Assembly (NCBI GenBank): GCA_002320385.1 | Contig: DCKN01000040.1 | Span: 597 to 5,729 of the forward strand | DNA length: 5,133 nucleotides | From: Proteobacteria bacterium UBA1673 | GTDB lineage: Bacteria > Pseudomonadota > Gammaproteobacteria > Comchoanobacterales > Comchoanobacteraceae | Direction: 5' to 3' | Shown here: positions 1 through 5,132 of the stretch, in pieces | How the letters are laid out: each line of letters begins with the position of its first letter | How positions within the stretch are numbered: the first letter of the stretch is position 1 | Notes under the pieces: model-generated | The model's input: only the letters and a program-made list of their open reading frames with translations | Database searches by the model: none | Told to the model about the DNA's origin: nothing | Translations under genes and position numbers: made by a program

Positions 1-441
1 CATGCGCATATCAAGTGGACCATCATTTTGAAAACTAAATCCTCGGTAGGCTTGGTCAATTTGTGGACTTGAAACACCAAGATCAAACAACACTCCATCA
101 AACTGAATCGGTGCACCGATTATATCCAGAAGCTCTGAAAAAGTGCCGTGACAAACCGTCACACGTTGATCATCAGCCGCCAAAGACTCGGCACTCTCAA
201 TGGCCTCTGGATCGCGATCAAGCACCACCAACCGCCCGGAAGAACCAAGACTCGAAAGAATTGCACGACTGTGGCCACCACGACCAAAAGTCGCATCGAG
301 ATAACAACCTGAAGGCTGTATCTTGAGCCCACGAATAGACTCTTTAAGCATCACTGGCAAATGTGTTGCAAAATCTTGCTCCTCATCCATCTTGCGTCCT
401 TGGTGTACTCCCTCATCATACTGATATGCTGGATAGTTCAT
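1..441 (-). CDS. rsmH: RsmH (MraW), 16S rRNA N4-methyltransferase, 5' part only
   Basis: In this family the enzyme transfers a methyl group from S-adenosylmethionine to N4 of C1402 in 16S rRNA, in the ribosomal decoding centre in the cytoplasm. The visible 147 residues carry the SAM-binding loop DATFGRGGHS (49-58), the acidic strand-end motif LDRDPEA (74-80), the family signature FDLGVSSPQID (119-129) and DGPLDMRM (140-147). The frame runs off the left edge with no stop, so roughly the last half (E. coli protein: 313 residues) is missing. The start at 441 was chosen because a near-perfect Shine-Dalgarno, GGAGGTG, lies 5 bases before the ATG. It overlaps the end of mraZ by 26 bases. A second ATG at 390, preceded by AAGGA at 6 bases, would give an N-terminus closer in length to E. 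coli RsmH and is a real alternative. Adjacency to mraZ is the standard dcw order. Confidence 0.96.
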   Translation of the reverse strand, partial: MNYPAYQYDEGVHQGRKMDEEQDFATHLPVMLKESIRGLKIQPSGCYLDATFGRGGHSRAILSSLGSSGRLVVLDRDPEAIESAESLAADDQRVTVCHGTFSELLDIIGAPIQFDGVLFDLGVSSPQIDQAYRGFSFQNDGPLDMRM

Positions 442-886
442 CTGGCACCTCCTCCCCTTCTTTCTGCATGTCTTTACCCTGTTGTAACCATTCTTGACAG
501 TTTTCAGTCCAATTATGGTCACTCCAGAGTTCAAACTTGTTGCCTTGGCCCACAATCATGAGCTTTTTCTCAACCTTAGCAAATTGTCGCAATATTGGTG
601 GAAGCAGTATCCTTCCTTGGGAGTCGATATCAATCTCACTGGCATGACCAATCAATAACCGCTGAATCCGACGGACCTTTCTGTTCAAACTCGGTAAAGC
701 CTGAAGCTTTTTTTCTATCTCTTCCCAAATCGGTAATGGATAGAGCAGCAGACAGTCATCCTCAGTATCAATCGTGATCACACATTTACTATCAGCGATC
801 TCGGCAAAAGTTTCACGGTATTTTGTTGGAATGGCGAAGCGGCCCTTAACGTCCACGTTGCAGCTATTCACCCCTCTGAAACTCAT
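416..886 (-). CDS. mraZ: MraZ, AbrB-fold transcriptional regulator of the dcw cluster
   Basis: MraZ is a DNA-binding protein that forms ring-shaped oligomers and, in E. coli, represses its own promoter and so the division and cell-wall operon. The 156 residues contain two SpoVT/AbrB-type half-domains, each with the family DxxGR motif: DVKGR at 12-16 and DSQGR at 88-92. CLLLYPLPIWEEIEKKL (45-61), RRIQRLLIGHASE (72-84) and GQGNKFELW (113-121) follow the E. coli protein closely. The acidic tail after residue 126 is variable in the family. The ATG at 886 was chosen because it gives the usual N-terminus (MSFRG, compare MFRG). A GTG at 901 in the same frame would add five residues and has a GGAG 4 bases upstream, whereas the ATG has no clear ribosome binding site. 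The gene is first in its operon and overlaps rsmH. Confidence 0.96.
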   Translation of the reverse strand: MSFRGVNSCNVDVKGRFAIPTKYRETFAEIADSKCVITIDTEDDCLLLYPLPIWEEIEKKLQALPSLNRKVRRIQRLLIGHASEIDIDSQGRILLPPILRQFAKVEKKLMIVGQGNKFELWSDHNWTENCQEWLQQGKDMQKEGEEVPDELSSISV

Positions 887-887
887 A

Positions 888-912
888 CCACTAATTACCA
901 CTAATCTCCACT
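888..912 (-). promoter_or_regulatory. MraZ operator: three AGTGG direct repeats at 10-bp spacing
   Basis: Read on the minus strand, AGTGG occurs at 912-908, 902-898 and 892-888, exactly one helical turn apart. The five-base spacers are similar (AGATT, TAATT), and the third repeat ends one base before the mraZ ATG. Known MraZ operators are runs of short G-rich direct repeats with the same period: TGGGN plus a 5-base spacer in E. coli, and AAAGTG-type repeats in mollicutes. The array lies just downstream of the -10 box of the mraZ promoter, so bound MraZ would sit over the transcription start and translation start regions. The repeats are seen directly; assigning MraZ as the ligand is inference from the family. 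Confidence 0.85.
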
Positions 913-919
913 TATTGTC

Positions 920-949
920 ATCATAACGCTACTTTTCATCACATGTCAA
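920..949 (-). promoter_or_regulatory. Strong sigma70-type promoter of mraZ (dcw operon)
   Basis: A perfect -35 box TTGACA (949-944) is separated by 18 bp from a -10 box TATGAT (925-920, five of six consensus bases). The predicted transcription start is near 913, which gives a leader of about 27 bases to the ATG at 886 but only about 12 bases to the GTG at 901. It is the best promoter match in the window, and the operator repeats begin immediately downstream. Confidence 0.82.
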
Positions 950-1301
950 CACGAGTATGGTTTTAGCAAAGATTATTTAGGTGCTTACGACGCAAGACAT
1001 CATGAATGCATATGGCAAATGGATAAGGATGCAGACCCTGAGATGAAACATATGCGCAGATTCACAATCAGCCACCATAATCAAACCACAAAACAATGAG
1101 GGATGTGACGTGTATTAACATCGGGTAAATAAGCATGACGACCATACGGTCATAAAGCCCAGAGCCAACATCATTGAATACCCACCCAACAACGACAACC
1201 GCTTGCGTAACCATCATAACGACGAGAGAATAAACACGAAGATATATTGATTATTTGTGTCAATTGCGCATTAACATGAAATCAGAACTGAGACCATAAG
1301 T
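950..1301. other. Intergenic stretch with no confident gene
   Basis: This stretch lies between the lipoprotein stop and the mraZ promoter. No frame has a recognisable protein with a ribosome binding site. Two weak coding hints exist: a 49-codon hydrophobic minus-strand frame (1217-1068), and a plus-strand open frame (905-1099) that has no initiator codon near its start. I saw no hairpin followed by a T-run after the lipoprotein gene. A short imperfect hairpin (GACC/GGTC with a 4-base loop) lies near 1138-1151. Confidence 0.5.
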
Positions 1302-1694
1302 TTAGGATTTCTGCATCTCTACGATGATATGCGATGGATACTTATGCATGGACCCACTCATGCCATCAATCAAAAAACCTGGCCAAAAAAGCACGTTGGC
1401 GAGCGTTGTGGTATCAAAGTTTTTACCAAAGCTGGCACCTTTTTGCTTGTAGCCCTTGGCTCGACATTTAATAACCAATGGCGCATTTTTATTAACCATA
1501 ATAGAGGCAGGGTTCACATCAAACTCATAATCAGATGACCCATTGGTAACCATACAAGTAGCATGCTTAACTATCGTGTTATCAGCATCAACCACTTTAA
1601 CTTGGACTTCTTGAGAGGTTCCAGAGATAACAGATGCACAGCCAGTAAGCAACAATAGGCCAGAGGCCACAAGAGAGTATTTCATTTTTTTCAT
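1302..1694 (-). CDS. Small outer-membrane lipoprotein, PEGA-like family, function unknown
   Basis: The 130-residue product has a lipoprotein signal peptide: basic MKKMK, hydrophobic SLVASGLLLL, then the lipobox LTGC with the lipidated cysteine at 19. Alanine at +2 argues for sorting to the outer membrane. The mature protein begins ASVISGTSQEVQV and looks like the small proteobacterial lipoproteins that carry a PEGA-like beta domain. It has paired cysteines at 47 and 77 that could form a disulfide, an AKGYK segment (79-83), and the typical C-terminal pattern of a hydrophobic stretch, then IDGMSGSMHKYP (109-120), then a final beta strand. No enzymatic motif is visible and the role is unknown. 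The start at 1694 was chosen because a promoter lies about 20 bases upstream and the signal peptide begins there; the open frame reaching back to 1832 would place 46 implausible residues in front. The ATG at 1685 is also possible. The ribosome binding site is weak. Confidence 0.85.
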   Translation of the reverse strand: MKKMKYSLVASGLLLLTGCASVISGTSQEVQVKVVDADNTIVKHATCMVTNGSSDYEFDVNPASIMVNKNAPLVIKCRAKGYKQKGASFGKNFDTTTLANVLFWPGFLIDGMSGSMHKYPSHIIVEMQKS

Positions 1695-1721
1695 ATTGTG
1701 TTTTCGTTCTAATATTGCTGA

Positions 1722-1750
1722 ATCATAACAAAAACTCACTTGATACACAA
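1722..1750 (-). promoter_or_regulatory. Promoter of the lipoprotein gene (extended -10)
   Basis: The extended -10 element TGTTATGAT (TATGAT at 1727-1722) lies 17 bp downstream of a weak -35 box TTGTGT (1750-1745). The predicted start near 1715 gives a leader of about 20 bases to the ATG at 1694. This supports that start codon and independent transcription from the kinase gene upstream. Confidence 0.62.
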
Positions 1751-1835
1751 CATACCATATCGCCAATACACACGAGCTAACAAAAAAATACAGGCAAATT
1801 AACGCCACGCCCACCCGAAAACAACTGAGCAAATC

Positions 1836-1913
1836 GCATTAGAATGCTTCATCAGCTGAACGTCAATGGGAGGAGAATCAACGACACCCATTGAGCTTGA
1901 CTGATTCTAATGC
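1836..1913. repeat. Nested inverted repeats at the 3' end of the kinase gene
   Basis: A perfect 10-bp outer pair, GCATTAGAAT (1836-1845) and ATTCTAATGC (1904-1913), encloses a perfect 8-bp pair, TCAATGGG (1863-1870) and CCCATTGA (1887-1894). AGCT blocks between them (1854-1857 and 1894-1897) could pair instead. One outer and one inner arm lie in the last codons of the kinase gene; the other two arms lie just after its stop. No T-run follows on the minus strand, so a simple intrinsic terminator is not supported. A structured mRNA 3' end that slows exonucleases or assists termination is possible. Confidence 0.5.
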
Positions 1914-2624
1914 TAACTTCGAGCACATCATTGACCAAGTATCTTCAAAGGAACCACTAGCATTAACCAGAACAACCCGTTTGACCACACCATCTGTAGC
2001 CGCCTGATTAAAGATAGCCCACACGGCTACGGGCTGGGTTTGATCTCGGTAGTCTAAAAGTCGTTTGCGAATCGTCCACTCATTGTCATCTTTACGCTGA
2101 ACCAACGGCTCGCCGGTCACATCATCTTCACCGGGATTTTTTGGCGGCATGCTATCCACATGATATACGCGACCAGACGGCTCATGAATACGTCTACCAG
2201 CCAATCGTTTGACCAAAATTTCATCATCAGCATATAACACAACCACAAACTCAATTTGCATCTTGCGATCATTTAGAAACTCAATCTGTTTTTGCGTTCT
2301 GGGGAAACCATCGAATATCGCACCCTTGGAATATTTTGGCTTTGCGAGCTCTGCTGCCATGGCCTTGTAAATCAATGCATCAGGCACCAGCTCACCTGAC
2401 TGCATCTTATCCACGATTTCAGCTTTCAAAGGATCACTATCAGGCAAATTTTTAAGTACTGCGCTCGTCGTGATCAACGGCAACCCCTCTGTCTTTGATA
2501 ATTTATCACCCAAAGTACCTTTACCAGTTCCAGGCGCCCCAATCAGCATGATATATCTTGGCGAATCTGCCATGGCAGAAACTGAGAACAGACATAACAA
2601 AACAAGAAACCGCATCAACTGCAT
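1878..2624 (-). CDS. Exported adenylate kinase with N-terminal signal peptide
   Basis: Adenylate kinases interconvert ATP plus AMP and two ADP. This one has an intact core: P-loop GAPGTGKGT (29-37), FDGFPRT with Q at +3 (104-113), a LID domain GRRIHEPSGRVYHV (143-156) through GEDDVTGE (165-172) without the four zinc cysteines, and TIRKRL (184-189) with the usual catalytic arginines. A 19-residue leader precedes it: hydrophobic RFLVLLCLFSVSAMA ending in a signal peptidase I site (AMA/DS). The mature protein would begin about nine residues before the P-loop, as ordinary adenylate kinases do, so the leader is an addition to a full-length enzyme. AAGGA six bases before the ATG at 2624 fixes the start. 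In the AMP site, TTSAVLK (52-58) replaces the usual STGDMLR, so the conserved arginine is lysine. The mature protein has only two cysteines, 234 and 247, both near the C-terminus. Location in the periplasm or outside the cell is inferred. Confidence 0.9.
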   Translation of the reverse strand: MQLMRFLVLLCLFSVSAMADSPRYIMLIGAPGTGKGTLGDKLSKTEGLPLITTSAVLKNLPDSDPLKAEIVDKMQSGELVPDALIYKAMAAELAKPKYSKGAIFDGFPRTQKQIEFLNDRKMQIEFVVVLYADDEILVKRLAGRRIHEPSGRVYHVDSMPPKNPGEDDVTGEPLVQRKDDNEWTIRKRLLDYRDQTQPVAVWAIFNQAATDGVVKRVVLVNASGSFEDTWSMMCSKLALESVKLNGCR

Positions 2625-2782
2625 AATGAATCCTTAAGTATTGAGTCATCCTATGCTAGCACGATTAAAAATGAACTACTAGACCCATACTGATAACCAA
2701 TGCTCCAAGGAAAGAATCTTTAAACCGCAAACGATACAAAAGCGAACATGCGTTTGTAATTTCTTGAGGCGTAGTAGCCTGA
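2625..2782. other. Intergenic region with weak promoter and hairpin hints
   Basis: Upstream of the kinase gene on the minus strand, TGCTAGCAT (2661-2653) resembles an extended -10 element, but no acceptable -35 box lies 16-18 bp before it. Just after the stop of the 632-residue gene, the arms TACAAA and TTTGTA flank a small imperfect hairpin (about 2735-2758). No T-run follows, so a terminator cannot be called. Confidence 0.3.
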
Positions 2783-4681
2783 CTATGATGGCTTAGCACC
2801 TTTTTGATCCGCAAGCAACAAGTCATAACCACGACAGTACGCTTTCATCTCATTGATTGATAGAGATCCATCAATCGCCTCAAGATGATGCAAGAATGCA
2901 TCCAAATGACGTTCATCCGTACACCGATCCAAGCCATAATCATGCTTGAGCCAAGATAACCCCTCTGAAAGCTCGTCTTGCGCCGCATCGAGCTTGTCTC
3001 GAAAAGCAGTCTCAATTGATAAGCGCTGACAGTCATGTACTTTTTTGCACAGATCATTCAACTGATTACGAATTTTACCTTGATGTGAATAGCCACCCCA
3101 AACTTTCTTCAACGCATTCCACTTAGGGGATCTTGAAGTACGCTTGAATGCATCTAGCGTATCTTCAGCCCGATGATTCAATACCCCAAGCCTCAATAAG
3201 GTGGATGAATCCAGATCGGGCTGGGCATCAAGGAGTCTTTGCTCCAGATAAAGATAGTGTTGTAAACGCGTTTTCAATGATCGTCTAAGATCATCCACAG
3301 AGGCATCAGGGCGCGAAACGCCAGATTGTAAACTAGAATGGTTCAGAACACGATCAATCCCCTGCTCGATCGCCTCAACCTCATCGTCAATGCCTTGATC
3401 AATACTAGCCATCAATACTTCCTCAGGAACAACAGCAACATGGTCACTTGATCGTCTAAGCGAGCGCAAAAAAGCCAATATATTGCTTCGGGCATTGGAT
3501 AACCACGCCGTTCGACGACCCGTTGGCTTCACTGGTATTTCGTGCTCTTCGTTCACTGATACAGAATCATGTTCTTCAATCATTTCATCCTGTATAGACG
3601 ACGCTGCATTAGATACTGATTCAGCATTCATAACAGCATTTGACTTGTCAACACTGGCATCACTATGTTCAGGAATCGATGACGACTGCGATGGATTATT
3701 GGACGGATCCGAAAACATCCCCGGACTGGAGAACGCTTGGTCAGACTCGACCCTAGAAATGGGTGATACATAATCTCCTAAATACTGTTGATTCAATTGA
3801 CGTAGCCGAGTATGCGCCACATCCACTGCAGTCGTGTATTGACTTCGTCGCTTATGCCCAGAATCGATAATCCCCTTATTTAAAAATTCTTCAGTGGATT
3901 GAATAGGAAGTTGCTTAAAATCTCCAAGCGGATGGCAACCTAGATCCTCAAAAGACGCTGCCTCCATCGCGAATAAACCTGATATGAGAATATCGTGCTT
4001 AAGCTCACGTGTGGTATTGTCATCACGAGACTCACGCACACCAGGTGTAGGTTGTTCAAAATCAAAGTATCCTTGTATCAGTGGATTCATCCGCTCAGGA
4101 CTAATACGCGGGCCCTCGTAATACATTTCATCGATCAGGTCAATCTGGGAAACCCGGTAAAATCCTGCCTCGATATAACACAAATGCGTCTGTAGCATTT
4201 TGCATTTGGCGATATCATGCGCATCGGGATGCTTCAGCACATAAGATTCAAGCAGCTTTCGCAACCGTCGCACTGTATTTGCAAAAGCGCAAATATCTTG
4301 GTTACTAAAAGTTTTTTTTGGATTCGCTGCACTCTCCCAGTAGCTTAAAAAAGTCGCGACATCTTTTTTGGGTGCCCCTGCAATACAAAAACCATCTAGC
4401 GACTGTAAAATACTCAAACTCGCAGACTGAGGCATATGCTTGTGTTCCGGCGACTTAAACTGCGCACCAAGCACAGCAACCATATTCGCTTTTACCTGAC
4501 TATTCACATCGGACATTTTAGCCCAAATAAATTTTGGCCGTGCAGCTTCAGCAATTTTTTTGAAACGATTGATAAATCCATAGGTGTTGTCCCCCGCATA
4601 TTGATCAGCAAAAGTACTGACGCTATTCGCAGCACGTTCACCATACAACACCTTGATTGCACTACTAACCATCCAGCCCAT
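2783..4681 (-). CDS. Large soluble protein of unknown function (632 residues)
   Basis: I do not recognise this protein. It has no signal peptide, transmembrane segment or familiar catalytic motif. Residues 1-300 look mainly helical, with tryptophan, tyrosine and cysteine scattered as in a folded domain. Residues about 308-382 form a low-complexity linker rich in Ser, Asp, Glu and Asn. A short basic, amphipathic stretch follows (RRTAWLSNARSNILAFLRSL, 389-408). Residues about 415-615 are again helical and highly charged and could form coiled coils; they include a tandem pair of IDQGID and IEQGID at an 11-residue spacing (427-443). The ATG at 4681 is supported by AGGA five bases upstream and an in-frame stop shortly before. 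The next genes on the strand lie 158 bases away. The layout (two helical parts joined by an acidic linker, no export signal, no obvious enzyme) resembles many proteins of intracellular bacteria injected by type IV secretion, but no secretion signal is demonstrated. Confidence 0.85.
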   Translation of the reverse strand: MGWMVSSAIKVLYGERAANSVSTFADQYAGDNTYGFINRFKKIAEAARPKFIWAKMSDVNSQVKANMVAVLGAQFKSPEHKHMPQSASLSILQSLDGFCIAGAPKKDVATFLSYWESAANPKKTFSNQDICAFANTVRRLRKLLESYVLKHPDAHDIAKCKMLQTHLCYIEAGFYRVSQIDLIDEMYYEGPRISPERMNPLIQGYFDFEQPTPGVRESRDDNTTRELKHDILISGLFAMEAASFEDLGCHPLGDFKQLPIQSTEEFLNKGIIDSGHKRRSQYTTAVDVAHTRLRQLNQQYLGDYVSPISRVESDQAFSSPGMFSDPSNNPSQSSSIPEHSDASVDKSNAVMNAESVSNAASSIQDEMIEEHDSVSVNEEHEIPVKPTGRRTAWLSNARSNILAFLRSLRRSSDHVAVVPEEVLMASIDQGIDDEVEAIEQGIDRVLNHSSLQSGVSRPDASVDDLRRSLKTRLQHYLYLEQRLLDAQPDLDSSTLLRLGVLNHRAEDTLDAFKRTSRSPKWNALKKVWGGYSHQGKIRNQLNDLCKKVHDCQRLSIETAFRDKLDAAQDELSEGLSWLKHDYGLDRCTDERHLDAFLHHLEAIDGSLSINEMKAYCRGYDLLLADQKGAKPS

Positions 4682-4741
4682 AACATTCCTAATAGGTACT
4701 TAAATCAAGCTATAGCACAATTTAGAAAGAATAACCTGAAT

Positions 4742-4771
4742 TTCATACGACTTAGCCGCCAAGCATGACAA
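4742..4771 (-). promoter_or_regulatory. Candidate promoter of the 632-residue gene
   Basis: A good -35 box TTGTCA (4771-4766, five of six) lies 18 bp before TATGAA (4747-4742, four of six). Transcription would start near 4735, giving a leader of about 54 bases. A second possible -10 element, TGCTATAGC (4719-4711), lies closer to the gene but lacks a convincing -35 box. Confidence 0.45.
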
Positions 4772-4943
4772 CCGATATTTCAGCATAAGCATGGCACATA
4801 GCAAAATACCAACGACAATACCCAGTAATGAAGCACACTTTGCAGCGGACAATTAGAACAGACCGTTTGATCTTAAAAAGACTGATCATTCATCGAAGAG
4901 TGCCTCGCGCGAACACCCAAAGCAGCGTAACCAGAGTTAAGCA
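4772..4943. other. Intergenic, no confident gene
   Basis: No frame here gives a recognisable protein. A minus-strand frame from a TTG at 4852 to a stop at 4700 encodes 50 residues with one hydrophobic segment, but it has no ribosome binding site and overlaps the candidate promoter. No terminator with a T-run is visible. Confidence 0.4.
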
Positions 4944-5132
4944 TTAATCGACATGCGCATGCACAATACGAACCGCGTTTGGATCTTGTGGGAAAAGTGT
5001 GTCATGTATGAAAGTTAACCCAGATACGCCAGTCGATGATAACGATTGGCAAAATTGCGAAATCTTTGCCGGCGCCCTGCTGATAATTGGCATCGCACAA
5101 TGAGATAGACATTGTGCACTCCGAGCAGCATA
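4944..5132 (-). CDS. Possible C-terminal fragment of a gene entering from the right
   Basis: One minus-strand frame is open from the window edge to a TAA at 4944-4946, giving 62 residues that end GLTFIHDTLFPQDPNAVRIVHAHVD. The end of this peptide has a composition like a real protein C-terminus, but I cannot assign a family. An open run of this length also arises by chance fairly often, and a competing 31-codon plus-strand frame (5008-5103) lies across it. The same-strand direction fits the other genes. Treat it as a hint. Confidence 0.28.
   Translation of the reverse strand, partial: YAARSAQCLSHCAMPIISRAPAKISQFCQSLSSTGVSGLTFIHDTLFPQDPNAVRIVHAHVD
5095..5117. repeat. Perfect 8-bp inverted repeat, possible operator or hairpin
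   Basis: GCACAATG (5095-5102) and CATTGTGC (5110-5117) are exact reverse complements separated by 7 bases. No T-run follows on either strand, so it is not a standard terminator. The arm length and spacing would suit a dimeric regulator, or an RNA hairpin in a coding or untranslated region. Confidence 0.4.

Noticed and set aside
63..326. Plus-strand open frame of 87 codons
   Set aside because: It lies antisense to the strongly conserved rsmH coding region, and its product is low-complexity His/Gln/Lys-rich; a shadow frame.
1695..1832. N-terminal extension of the lipoprotein reading frame
   Set aside because: It contains the promoter and would bury the lipoprotein signal peptide 46 residues inside the protein.
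3483..3773. Plus-strand open frame of 96 codons, acidic and serine-rich
   Set aside because: Antisense to the Ser/Asp linker of the 632-residue protein; the codon bias of the linker keeps the opposite frame open.
4436..4768. Plus-strand open frame of 110 codons over the start of the large gene
   Set aside because: No ribosome binding site, unlikely composition, and it covers the promoter and N-terminus of a better-supported minus-strand gene.
4700..4852. 50-residue hydrophobic minus-strand frame starting with TTG
   Set aside because: No Shine-Dalgarno, rare start codon, overlaps the likely promoter; expected by chance in noncoding DNA of this size.
4952..4961. 10-bp palindrome CATGCGCATG
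   Set aside because: Perfect but made of simple alternating purine-pyrimidine bases, with no flanking signal; a near copy at 1-10 lies in rsmH codons, so chance is likely.
5008..5103. 31-residue plus-strand frame starting MKVNPDTPVDD
   Set aside because: Very short, no proper ribosome binding site, and a competing minus-strand frame covers it.
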